A program made the position numbers and the translations under genes. From positions 1-18,700 of the forward strand of contig JAJDIC010000039.1 of NCBI GenBank assembly GCA_030266525.1: a DNA stretch of 18,700 nt, in the 5' to 3' direction. How positions within the stretch are numbered: position 1 is the first letter of the stretch; each line of letters starts with the position of its first letter. The DNA comes from Desulfovibrio sp. OttesenSCG-928-G15. Lineage in GTDB: Bacteria > Desulfobacterota > Desulfovibrionia > Desulfovibrionales > Desulfovibrionaceae. Positions 9,762 through 17,081 of this stretch are shown one piece after another. The notes under the pieces are model-generated. The model worked only from the letters and a program-made list of their open reading frames with translations, was not told where the DNA came from and searched no databases.

Positions 9762-10250
9762 ATGCGATTGCAGAAAAATATTGAAAAAGTGACCCAAGTT
9801 GTCATGTTTGAAAACTGGCTCCGCTTTTATTTTATTGTAGAAGAAGGCGACAAGCTCCTGATGCGCCTGCCGGAAAAAGCCATGGAGCAGATCAGAACCC
9901 GCTACAGTTCTTACTACGATCTGGCGGAAATTCTGAATAATGCGGAAATAGACCACCAGACCTCCTTGAAAGCGGTATGCCTGCATGCTTCCAGCGGCGG
10001 CGACGGTGCCCCCCTGAATGAGAAGGACCTGAGCGAGGTTTTTGACAGCCCGGACTTTCAACTGGAACTGCAACTGTTCAGCAGTTGGGTACAGGGCCAC
10101 GAAGAGCAGCTTGACGAGCGCTTTCTGGAATTTTCCGAATGGTTACAGGCCTACACCGCGTGGAAAAATTCAGATGAAGTGCGCGAACTGGCGCACAAGA
10201 TAGCCCAGAGTCTGGCTTTTGACCGCACCGACGGCGGAACCTTGCAGTAA
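9762..10250 (+). CDS. Conserved-looking hypothetical protein, 162 aa
   Basis: I do not recognise this protein. It is acidic, soluble and mostly helical, with no signal peptide, membrane segment or cysteine cluster. An aromatic stretch near the start (MFENWLRFYFIVEEGD, about 15-30) and Trp-rich helices near 105-135 stand out. The start at 9762 has only a weak GAG upstream. An in-frame extension leftward runs through the terminator hairpins and is therefore unlikely. The stop is 12 bases before the GTG of the methyltransferase gene, so the two are probably co-transcribed and may be translationally coupled. A role linked to RNA modification is only a guess from that position. Confidence 0.7.
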   Translation: MRLQKNIEKVTQVVMFENWLRFYFIVEEGDKLLMRLPEKAMEQIRTRYSSYYDLAEILNNAEIDHQTSLKAVCLHASSGGDGAPLNEKDLSEVFDSPDFQLELQLFSSWVQGHEEQLDERFLEFSEWLQAYTAWKNSDEVRELAHKIAQSLAFDRTDGGTLQ

Positions 10251-10262
10251 GCGATAAGCGAC

Positions 10263-10955
10263 GTGAATACGCTTTCCGGCAAGTTCTGCCCTGCCCTGTC
10301 GCTTACGACCATGGGGCATCATTGCATCAGCAGCGTATTACATGACCTGGTCGTAACCAGGCCCGAACTTCCCGCCGGGAAAAACGGTCTTGTCTGCGTA
10401 GACGCCACCTGCGGCAACGGCCACGACACCTGTTTTCTGGTGGGGGCCATGCAGGGGGCGGGCCTTGCCGCCCAGGGAACCGGCGGAGTGATACTGGCTC
10501 TGGACGTTCAGGCCCGGGCGATTGCTTCCACGCAAAAAGCCCTGCATGGGCGTTTTGAGCATTTGCCCATGCCGGTTGTACTTTTACAGCAGGACCATGC
10601 CCAACTGGCAGCCGCCCTTGAAGCCCATGCGCCGCAACAAACCCTGGCTGCAATTATTTACAATCTCGGTTTTTTACCGCGAAGTGACAAAAAAATTATC
10701 ACCCGAAAACAAAGCACCCTGGCCTCACTGGAAGCAGCAGCCCGCCTGCTGTTGCCGGGCGGGCTAATTGTTGCCCATACATACGGCGGGCACCCCGGCG
10801 GCAGTGAAGAAAGCGCGGCAGTGAATGTCTGGTTTTCCGCCCTGCCCCACGACCTGTGGCTTGCGGGAAAATACACTCTGTGCAACAAAGCGCACAACCC
10901 GGAAATACTGTTTATGGCCCAAAAGCGCCGCCATACCGAGCAGGTAGAGCAATAA
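10263..10955 (+). CDS. MnmM/YtqB-family SAM-dependent methyltransferase
   Basis: This 230-residue class I methyltransferase matches the family first annotated as 'putative rRNA methylase' (YtqB). Its B. subtilis member is now known as MnmM and completes the mnm5 modification of tRNA wobble uridine. The SAM-binding motif DATCGNGHDT is at 47-56, and the acidic motif II residue is D81 in LALDVQ. The family hallmark YNLGFLPRSDK is at 133-143 and TYGGHPGGSEE at 173-183. The C-terminal NPEILFMAQKR also fits. I used the GTG at 10263, 12 bases after the previous stop; an ATG at 10311 is possible, and neither has a clear ribosome site. Residues 62-75 carry a Gly/Ala-rich insert. The exact RNA substrate is inferred from the family. 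Confidence 0.82.
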   Translation: MNTLSGKFCPALSLTTMGHHCISSVLHDLVVTRPELPAGKNGLVCVDATCGNGHDTCFLVGAMQGAGLAAQGTGGVILALDVQARAIASTQKALHGRFEHLPMPVVLLQQDHAQLAAALEAHAPQQTLAAIIYNLGFLPRSDKKIITRKQSTLASLEAAARLLLPGGLIVAHTYGGHPGGSEESAAVNVWFSALPHDLWLAGKYTLCNKAHNPEILFMAQKRRHTEQVEQ

Positions 10956-11002
10956 GCGCCTCACGAATGCAATTGCTCTCACAATAACGACAAGGATCAG
11001 CC

Positions 11003-11530
11003 ATGATTACGCATGAAGAAGCCCTCGCCCTGATAGAAAAGCTTACCCCGGAACCACATATGCAGCAGCACGCCATCGCGTCGGAGCAGGTAATGCGCGC
11101 CCTTGCAGAACATTTCGGTGAAAACGCCGACCTTTGGGGCCTTACCGGCCTGCTGCACGACGTGGACTACTCCACAACCAAAGATTGCCCGGAAAAACAC
11201 GGGCTGGAAGCCCTGACGATTCTCGCCGGAAAACTGCCGGACGAGGCGCTGTACGCCATTGCCGCCCACAACAGCGAATGCACGGGCAAAGAACCTGCGA
11301 GCCGTCTTGATTATTCCCTTCGCGCCGCAGAAACCGTAACCGGCCTGGTCAAGGCCGCCGCACTGATGCGGCCCACGGGCATGGAAGGCATGGAACCCAA
11401 AAGCCTGAAAAAGAAAATGAAAGACAAGGCTTTTGCCGCCTCTGTAAGCAGAGAGCACATTCGGGAATGTGAAAAGGCGGGCCTTGGCCTGGACGAATTT
11501 CTGGCCCTGTCTATCAAGGCCATGAGTTAG
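11003..11530 (+). CDS. Small HD-domain (HDIG-type) phosphohydrolase
   Basis: This 175-residue soluble protein is an HD-superfamily hydrolase. Candidate metal ligands are H19 or H23, H52-D53 in LLHDVDYS, and H66 and H89 (AAHN). The usual family ending 'aaDeltgLi' reads AAETVTGLVKA here, so the final Asp is replaced by Glu (E110), a conservative change. Family members are predicted phosphohydrolases; the substrate is not known. The start ATG has AAGGA about 8 bases upstream. The gene lies 47 bases after the methyltransferase gene on the same strand and is probably the last gene of that operon. It is convergent with the acetate transporter gene. Confidence 0.85.
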   Translation: MITHEEALALIEKLTPEPHMQQHAIASEQVMRALAEHFGENADLWGLTGLLHDVDYSTTKDCPEKHGLEALTILAGKLPDEALYAIAAHNSECTGKEPASRLDYSLRAAETVTGLVKAAALMRPTGMEGMEPKSLKKKMKDKAFAASVSREHIRECEKAGLGLDEFLALSIKAMS

Positions 11531-11531
11531 T

Positions 11532-11609
11532 CTGATGGAATGACCTCGCCCGGGACAATCGGGCATGCCCAGGTAAAAGCAACACCTTGCGAGAAGGCCA
11601 TCCCATCAG
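11532..11609. terminator. Long imperfect hairpin between convergent genes
   Basis: CTGATGG (11532-11538) pairs with CCATCAG (11603-11609). Inside this, CTCGC (11545-11549) pairs with GCGAG (11589-11593), and a smaller CCCG/CGGG hairpin lies near 11549-11563. It sits directly between the HD gene and satP and probably ends both transcripts, though neither exit is T-rich. Confidence 0.35.
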
Positions 11610-11630
11610 GCTGGTACAAATAAATATTCT

Positions 11631-12188
11631 TTATAAGGGCAGAACTTCCCGACCGTATTTTTCGTTAAGCACAATTCCCACTGCCTCATAGAAGGCGAAG
11701 CCGCCACAAAGAATGCCTTCATAGCCTGCCAGGGTATGAATGGCGTGGCTGCCGGTGAAGTTTGCCGCAGCGAGAAGGAAGAACAACACCGCCAGCGAGC
11801 CGAATACCAGCTTGCCGATTGTCTTGCCCCGCAGCGTTCCGATGAAAAGGGCAAAGGTAAACAGCCCCCAAAGGCCCAGGTAGCAGCCCATGGAAACAGG
11901 ATCAGCCGCGGGCAGGCCCACATGGGGCATGGTCCAGATAAATACAAGGGACAGCCAAAAAGAACCATAGGAAGTAAAGGCCAGGGTGCCGAAGGTGTTA
12001 CCCTGTTTCCACTCCATTATTCCGGCGATAAGCTGGGCTATGCCGCCGTAGAAGACGCCCATACTCATGATCATGACGCTGAGCTCAAAAAAACCGGCAT
12101 TGTGGATATTCAACAAAATCGTGGTCATGGAAAAACCGGCAAGTCCGAGAGGAGCCGGGTTCGCCGTAGAAGGAGCATTGCTTGACAT
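11631..12188 (-). CDS. satP: Acetate uptake transporter, SatP/YaaH family
   Basis: This inner-membrane protein of 185 residues belongs to the AceTr (GPR1/FUN34/YaaH) family, which takes up acetate and sometimes succinate with protons. The family signature NPAPLGLAGFSMTTILLNIHNAGFF is at about residues 9-33, followed by six hydrophobic helices across the remainder. The length matches the bacterial family (about 190). I chose the ATG at 12188: GAGG lies 7 bases upstream and the protein then begins just before the signature, whereas the frame upstream is not family-like. The gene stands alone between two terminators. Upstream are a TATAAT box on the minus strand (12280-12285) and a 16-bp palindrome at 12293-12308. 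Acetate is a usual product or carbon source for sulfate reducers, which fits. Confidence 0.93.
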   Translation of the reverse strand: MSSNAPSTANPAPLGLAGFSMTTILLNIHNAGFFELSVMIMSMGVFYGGIAQLIAGIMEWKQGNTFGTLAFTSYGSFWLSLVFIWTMPHVGLPAADPVSMGCYLGLWGLFTFALFIGTLRGKTIGKLVFGSLAVLFFLLAAANFTGSHAIHTLAGYEGILCGGFAFYEAVGIVLNEKYGREVLPL

Positions 12189-12604
12189 TAACGGGCCTCG
12201 TGAAAAAATTGGGTTCAGGGTATGCGGGATTGCTGTGAAAACGGGAAAAACTGTATATTCTGTGTAATCTTGCAAGGGTATTATAAAAAGTGACACCGGA
12301 GCCGGTGTGCTTACTACTGCGAACAATACACTCTACCGATGCGCTATACGCAAAACCGACCATCCGTGGCAAGCTGTATCTGCAAAGTATTCTCTCGCAG
12401 CGTACTGTGCGCAGTGCGAAACAGTTTCAACCATTCGTTGCAGGCTTCCACAATCTCCCCGCACGCCCCCTGCCCTGGCCCAGACCCAGGCCCTGGCCCA
12501 GGACAGACGGACAGGCCGACAGGCAGGGCTCCATACTATCCGGTACAGGTTTCGTTACATCGAAAGAGTTGCGATACCGATATTCAAATCACCTGCGCAG
12601 ACAA
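12189..12604. other. satP upstream region, GC-rich repeats, no gene seen
   Basis: These 416 bases lie between satP and the terminator of the next minus-strand gene. They hold the palindrome/TATAAT group at 12280-12308 and a low-complexity run at about 12470-12530, in which CCTGGCCCAG-like units and GACAGGC-like units recur. Short frames exist in several registers but none has a credible start or product. I see no tRNA and no riboswitch I can name. Confidence 0.4.
12280..12308 (-). promoter_or_regulatory. Palindrome plus TATAAT upstream of satP
   Basis: ACACCGG-AG-CCGGTGT at 12293-12308 is a perfect inverted repeat, 105 bases upstream of the satP start. Read on the minus strand it is followed by CACTTTTTATAAT. 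Two readings fit. It may be an operator over the -35 region of a promoter whose -10 box is TATAAT (12280-12285). Alternatively it is a short intrinsic terminator or attenuator with a five-T tail. Confidence 0.4.
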
Positions 12605-12649
12605 CAAATACAAAGGCTTATGCCGTTCCTGCATAAGCCTTTGTATTTG
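12605..12649 (-). terminator. Strong terminator of the permease-DctP fusion gene
   Basis: A perfect 19-bp stem (arms 12605-12623 and 12631-12649) with a 7-base loop begins 27 bases past the stop codon. On the minus strand the second arm ends in TTTGTATTTG and continues TTGT, giving a T-rich exit. Confidence 0.85.
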
Positions 12650-12675
12650 CAATACGCTCGCGAAGTGAACCGCGG

Positions 12676-15198
12676 CTATTGCTTCCAGGGGGATTTGCCG
12701 CAGGAATGCAGGAAAATATTAATGAAGCGTTTTCCTCCCACCGCATCGGCAAGTTCGGGCCAAACCTTGGTCAGCGCGATATTGCGCCACTCAGCACCGT
12801 CTTCAAGCTTGCTGATCATGACACCGCTTTCCTTGAGCACCACCTTGGCTTTTTCAGTTTCCTGCACCGTAAAGACAAGCCCGTGTTTTTGCGCGAACTT
12901 TCCGGCGTCTATAAGCAGTTGCCGCTCTTCCTGGCTGAACTTGCGCAAAACCATAGTGCTCATAATCAGGGGTTGCAGGTGATAGGTAAAGGGCGTTTCC
13001 GTAATGTACTTCTGGTTGGCGTCCTGGAACTTCATGGCATGAAAGCCTATGTAGCCATAGCTGTGCCCGTCCACTATGCCTTTTTTCAGTGAATTGAAGG
13101 TAAGGCCCCAGGGTACGACAACCGGCTCGGCTCCAAAGGCCTTGATGGTTTCGATAAGCGCCGTGTTCTGTGGAACACGTATTTTCAGGCCCTTCATGTC
13201 TGCCAGGGTGGTTACCGGGTGTTTGGCGTTGGAAATGTGGCGAAAATCGGTATAGGTCCAGGCCATAATCCGAAAACCGGCACTTTCCGCATAGCTGTTC
13301 AATATTTCGGCGGGAGCACCGGATGTGGCCCTGGCCACATCGTTCAGATCATCGAATATATAAGGCAAGGTAAGCACGCCGAGTTCCTTGACTCTGGGAG
13401 CCACATTGGCAATGCCGACAAGAGCCATGTCCAGCGTTCCCATGGTCACAGCCTGAACGGTGTCAGTCTCTTCCCCCAGTTCGCCATCGAAATGCAGAGA
13501 AACCTGGATTGCGCCATTGCTCTTTTCTTCAACATATTGCTTGAACGCCTTGCCGACAACGCCCATTTCAGAGTCTTCCGGGTCACCCACGGCCATGCGC
13601 AAGGTTTTGGCCGCGCCCTGGGCAAAAGCGGCTTGCCCAGCCAGCAGAGCAGCCAGAACCAGCACACCGATAAGCAATGCATGCGCATAGCGCATCCGGG
13701 CCGGTGCGCTTGCGTTGCCGCCATGTTTTTGCGCGCCGTCTTTGGCGAAAAAGACTTCCTTGTCCTTGTTGCCCAAAATGCGCTCACACTGCTCGTCCAC
13801 GCCAAGGCGGCAGACATTCTTTGCCTTGAAGCAGTAGAACAGGATTCCAAGAATCACCCAGCCGACAAGGCAAGCCCACGATTGCCACTGCATTGCCGCC
13901 GGAGATGCGGGCACAGTAAGCAGCAAAAAGCAGACGGAGGCCGCACCAACACCAAGTAGCGCAGCTGTTTTGCCTTTTGCGGCCCCCGGAATATTTTCAT
14001 TTGCCACAAACAGTTTATACGCGGCAAGACTTGTGAAACCGTATGCGATAATGGTTCCCACCGCAGACATATCCACAACCCACCCCAGGGCTTCGCGGCC
14101 GAACCAGGGGGCCAGCACACAAAGCGCAGTACCAAACAACAGGGCATTATAGGGCGAATGGTATTTTGGATGCACTGCGCCGAACCAACGCGGCAGAAAA
14201 CCCGCTCTGGCCATGCTGAAAATAAGACGGCTCGCAGCGATGAAAAAACCGTTGATGCCCGTGAGAATGGCTGCCAGAACAGACACTGCAAGTATGGCCG
14301 CGCCAACCTTGCCAAGGGTGATTTCCACTATGGTGCCTGTGGCCCATACCGGCGCTGAATCCAGCAATTCCTTGTAGGGTATGACAATGGCAACCGCGAC
14401 GGTAATCAGGCCATATATAAACGCGCCGCAAAGAATCGCCCCGAGCATGAGCTTTGTTGACTGCTCATGGGGAAAGTCAAATTCTTCCGCGGTCTGGGGT
14501 ATCGTATCAAAGCCGACATACAGCCAGGGAGCAATGGCAACAATGGAAGCCACGGCTGCGACAGCGCTTTTGCCCTCGGCGAAAAAGGGCTGCAAGTTAT
14601 TAACGGTGGTTCCGCTGTAGGTAAAAGAGCCAATGCACAATGCCACAACCCCCGCGATGAGGGCGAGCGCCAGCACCAGCTGCAAACTCCCCGCAAAGCC
14701 GACACCGCGATAGTTGACATAACCAAAAAGAAGCACTGTGCCGCAAAGCAGGGCAAGCTCGCCGGAGTATACGTTCCACCCGGCAATCGTATAGAGATGG
14801 CCGATTTCAAAGACACCGGGAAAGAGAAAGCGCGTAAGCAAGGCGATTGCCGTAGCGTTCAGCGCGATGATGCACAAATAGCCCAACACCAGGGCCCAGC
14901 CGCAAATAAAGGCGCAGGTCGGGCCAAAGCCCACAAAAGCATAGGCAAACGCCCCGCCCGCAACAGGATAATTTGCCACCATCTTCCCATAGCTGAGCGC
15001 GATGGTAAGCAGCATAATTGCCCCAATCAAAAAACCGAGGCAAGCGGCCACTGGCCCGGCTTCCGGCAAAAAGCGGATACCCGGTAAAACAAAACATCCC
15101 CATCCAAGGATGCAGCCGAGAGCCAGCGCCCAAACCTGAAAGGGTGAAAACGATTTTTTCAGCTCAACCCGCTGTTGGGTCTCTTGGCGATTGTTCAT
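12676..15198 (-). CDS. APC-superfamily permease fused to DctP-type TRAP binding protein
   Basis: This single 840-residue frame contains two complete transport proteins. Residues 1-460 are an APC amino-acid/polyamine permease with about 12 hydrophobic helices. TM1 carries the GWGCFVLPG variant of the substrate-binding loop, and WLYVGFDTIPQTAEEF (225-240) is the typical broken sixth helix. A polar linker (461-502) follows, then a signal-peptide-like segment (502-526) ending AAFA, then a whole DctP-family solute-binding protein (531-840). That domain has MKGLKIRVP with R674, the family's carboxylate-binding arginine, and ALGA/GxVDG-like motifs at 688-711. With a cytoplasmic permease C-terminus, the extra helix would place the binding protein in the periplasm. 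The start ATG has GGGAGG 5 bases upstream. No ribosome site precedes M502 and no dctQ or dctM gene is in the window. Substrate unknown. Confidence 0.9.
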   Translation of the reverse strand: MNNRQETQQRVELKKSFSPFQVWALALGCILGWGCFVLPGIRFLPEAGPVAACLGFLIGAIMLLTIALSYGKMVANYPVAGGAFAYAFVGFGPTCAFICGWALVLGYLCIIALNATAIALLTRFLFPGVFEIGHLYTIAGWNVYSGELALLCGTVLLFGYVNYRGVGFAGSLQLVLALALIAGVVALCIGSFTYSGTTVNNLQPFFAEGKSAVAAVASIVAIAPWLYVGFDTIPQTAEEFDFPHEQSTKLMLGAILCGAFIYGLITVAVAIVIPYKELLDSAPVWATGTIVEITLGKVGAAILAVSVLAAILTGINGFFIAASRLIFSMARAGFLPRWFGAVHPKYHSPYNALLFGTALCVLAPWFGREALGWVVDMSAVGTIIAYGFTSLAAYKLFVANENIPGAAKGKTAALLGVGAASVCFLLLTVPASPAAMQWQSWACLVGWVILGILFYCFKAKNVCRLGVDEQCERILGNKDKEVFFAKDGAQKHGGNASAPARMRYAHALLIGVLVLAALLAGQAAFAQGAAKTLRMAVGDPEDSEMGVVGKAFKQYVEEKSNGAIQVSLHFDGELGEETDTVQAVTMGTLDMALVGIANVAPRVKELGVLTLPYIFDDLNDVARATSGAPAEILNSYAESAGFRIMAWTYTDFRHISNAKHPVTTLADMKGLKIRVPQNTALIETIKAFGAEPVVVPWGLTFNSLKKGIVDGHSYGYIGFHAMKFQDANQKYITETPFTYHLQPLIMSTMVLRKFSQEERQLLIDAGKFAQKHGLVFTVQETEKAKVVLKESGVMISKLEDGAEWRNIALTKVWPELADAVGGKRFINIFLHSCGKSPWKQ

Positions 15199-15481
15199 GC
15201 AGCCTCCCTGGCAATATGTCGAACAAACGACTGTGGTTCATGAATAAAGTATGATCCGGCCCGCTACAGGCTTCTTTACAAAATGCATGAAACATTCCAT
15301 CCGGAAATACGTATGCGGTGCAACACAATGATGAGAATGGTAACGAGTAGAAAAGACGAATAATGCAAAAATGACTCAATATTGCCCAAAACAGGAGAAT
15401 TATAATGCAAATACAACTCATACTTTGTCTGCCTCGCCGGACAGGACAACTCCCTTCCGTGAGGAAAGCAAAAACCCTCAC
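15199..15481. other. Promoter region of the fusion gene
   Basis: AT-rich DNA without a gene, upstream of the minus-strand fusion gene. ATTATAAT at 15399-15406 can provide a TATAAT -10 box on either strand, but I find no good -35 partner. GTGAGG and CCTCAC just before the repeat at 15482 can form a 6-bp hairpin. Composition shifts here from the core region to the island. Confidence 0.35.
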
Positions 15482-15560
15482 CCCTAAAAAGCACGAAGGC
15501 TCGCCCTGTTACAGCCAAGCCTTCGTGAAATGCGTGGTGGAGCTGGACGGAACTGAACCG
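15482..15560 (-). repeat. Direct repeat copy 1: tRNA/tmRNA 3' end plus terminator
   Basis: This 79-base unit matches 16834-16912 at about 72 positions without gaps. Read on the minus strand, its right part is a T-arm and acceptor ending CAGCTCCACCA (CCA end at 15535). Its left part is a hairpin with perfect 10-bp arms (15492-15501 and 15518-15527) followed by TTTTT: the terminator of the ancestral RNA gene. The rest of the tRNA is absent. It is best read as an attachment-site duplicate. Confidence 0.75.
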
Positions 15561-15721
15561 GCCCCAGTCCGCAACAGCCATGCTTGGTCAAGCGAACAGT
15601 ATGCCCCAGATGACCTTGCAGTTGATTCAGGGGTAGCTTTTATGCGTAAGTGTATAACTTGCCCAACATTGTGGTTTTCTGTACCTTCTTTGAAGAAAAT
15701 CATATACAAGCAGGAACCAGA

Positions 15722-16753
15722 ATGGCGGACTTCAGGACACTCTCTTTTACCTCAAAAGACTTGCCAATATTTGTTTCAGCGCAACACTATTTTTCCGAAT
15801 ACCCCGACAGGGGAAAGCCCTTTTTTGCCAAGCCCTTTGCCAAGCCCTTTTACATGGCCAAAAAATGCCTTGTAGCAGGCATACGCACCCAAAATATTCT
15901 GCCTCTATGGAAGAATAACAACTTGAAAACAGTTTTTGAGGAGTCTCACAATTACCAGCACCTTGATGGTGACCGCATAAGCAGCTACATTTCGATCCGC
16001 GAAAATGATACGGAGAAAATAGACTTGGCAGTCCCGGTATTTCCGCTGGATGCCCGCAATTTCGGGCACTGGATTTTGGAAAGCCTGTCAAGAATTTTAG
16101 CGTTGGAAGAGTATGGCTACACCGGGCCGTATATTGTGTATGCAAACGCGCCGCATATTTTTGAAACTCTGGAGTTGTTTGGTATAGGTCCAGATAGGAT
16201 ACTGACCAACGACAAGAAATATGTGGTCGATACCCTGATTATCCCTCCGATTTTGAATAATATGGAGCTACAGGCCGACACTGTTATAGTGCCGTTTCTT
16301 CGCTCCAAACTGCTCAACGCTGTGGGTACTTTACCGGGCAAAAAACGTGTGTATATTCGCAGAACTGGCACCCGTAAGGTTGTAAATGAGGATGAAGTGC
16401 TGGATATACTCCAGCGGTATGATTTTGAAGAATTCGTTCCGGATGGAAAGCACTGTAGAGAGCAGTTTCAGTATATGAGCAATGCTGATTTTTCCGTTAT
16501 GGCGCATGGTGCGAATGTTGCACTAACCCTGACCCAACCAGAAAACTCGCATTTTATCGAATTCTTTGGTGACGCGGCCGCATTGTATTTTTATTTCCCG
16601 GTAGTGAAGAATGTCAAATTTGAGTATCACCCGATAGTTGAGGGCGCGAGTTCTGCGTTTTCTTCAACAACTGGAAACAAACCCGCGTTTAAGGATATAC
16701 GGGTTCCGGTTCCACTCTTCGAGTATACACTGGAGCGATTGTTGGCAAAGTAA
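15722..16753 (+). CDS. Glycosyltransferase family 61 protein (DUF563)
   Basis: This 343-residue protein belongs to the GT61 (DUF563) glycosyltransferases, which in bacteria usually sit in capsule, O-antigen or exopolysaccharide clusters. Family landmarks are present in order: NFGHWILESLSRILALEEYG near 113-132, the strand-helix YIRRTGTRKVVNEDEVLDIL near 211-230, and the C-terminal MSNADFSVMAHGANVALTLTQPENSHFIEFF near 253-283. There is no signal peptide or membrane helix, so it is cytoplasmic. I chose the ATG at 15722, with AGGA 6 bases upstream; an upstream GTG at 15650 would add 24 residues that overlap no family feature. The gene is richer in A and T than the genes to the left and is bracketed by two tRNA-end repeats, which suggests acquisition. 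The sugar and acceptor are unknown, and no other polysaccharide gene is nearby. Confidence 0.9.
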   Translation: MADFRTLSFTSKDLPIFVSAQHYFSEYPDRGKPFFAKPFAKPFYMAKKCLVAGIRTQNILPLWKNNNLKTVFEESHNYQHLDGDRISSYISIRENDTEKIDLAVPVFPLDARNFGHWILESLSRILALEEYGYTGPYIVYANAPHIFETLELFGIGPDRILTNDKKYVVDTLIIPPILNNMELQADTVIVPFLRSKLLNAVGTLPGKKRVYIRRTGTRKVVNEDEVLDILQRYDFEEFVPDGKHCREQFQYMSNADFSVMAHGANVALTLTQPENSHFIEFFGDAAALYFYFPVVKNVKFEYHPIVEGASSAFSSTTGNKPAFKDIRVPVPLFEYTLERLLAK

Positions 16754-16833
16754 AAAAACTTATCCAACAAGCCTTCCCCACCATTCAAGACGCCCTGAAG
16801 CTGCCCACATTCAGCCTCACCTCAAGCCATCAT

Positions 16834-16912
16834 CCCTAAAAAGCACGAAGGCTCTCCCTGTTACAGACAAGCCTTCATAAAATAGGTGGTGGAGCTGGAC
16901 GGAATTGAACCG
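16834..16912 (-). repeat. Direct repeat copy 2: tRNA/tmRNA 3' end plus terminator
   Basis: This is the second copy of the 79-base unit, 1352 bases after the first. The hairpin is weaker, with only about 7 bp intact (AAGGCT/AGCCTT core), so copy 1 preserves the terminator better. The shared block runs from the T-arm through the acceptor and on past the terminator, the usual extent of an attachment-site core at a tRNA 3' end. Confidence 0.75.
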
Positions 16913-16931
16913 ACGGCCTCTTGAATGTCGC
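16887..16931 (-). pseudogene. 3' half of a tRNA-Ala-like gene (island remnant)
   Basis: On the minus strand, 16924 down to 16887 fits tRNA positions 39-76 exactly, with no gaps: anticodon-stem arm TCAAG, variable loop AGGCC, T-arm GTCGG-TTCAATT-CCGTC with one mismatch, acceptor CAGCTCC, then ACCA. The seven loop bases 16925-16931 read CGACAT on their 3' side where tRNA-Ala would have TGGCAT. Further upstream there is only AT-rich DNA, with no 5' half. The CAGCTCC acceptor would also suit tmRNA. It cannot be functional as it stands. Confidence 0.6.
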
Positions 16932-17081
16932 ACCTCGTAAATATATAATATTACTAAATAATTTAACAAGTTAACCCCTTGGTTCGTTGGCTCTCCGTTG
17001 GCAAAGTGTTGGATTTGCGCCAACTCGCCAACATTGCCCTAAATCGTACAACGCCAACGTGATTTTTATCATTTTAGAATC

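Noticed and set aside
12309..12604. A cobalamin-type riboswitch in the satP leader
   Set aside because: I looked for the conserved B12-box and core elements on the minus strand and did not find them in order. The GC-rich repeats only look superficially structured.
12290..12982. Plus-strand frames with proline/tryptophan-rich translation upstream of satP
   Set aside because: The composition comes from the CCTGGCCCAG-like DNA repeats, and the frame runs antisense into the DctP domain and through its terminator.
13693..13695. An independent start for the DctP part at M502 of the fusion
   Set aside because: A signal peptide follows, but the bases upstream show no ribosome site and the permease frame continues without a stop, so one polypeptide is the simpler reading.
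15405..15875. A plus-strand frame crossing repeat copy 1 into the GT61 gene
   Set aside because: It overlaps the tRNA-end repeat and the start of the real glycosyltransferase in another register. The similar minus-strand peptides over both repeats only reflect the DNA repeat.
16834..16931. A functional tRNA gene at repeat copy 2
   Set aside because: The 3' half fits tRNA positions 39-76, but there is no 5' half or D-arm upstream, and the T-stem has a mismatch.
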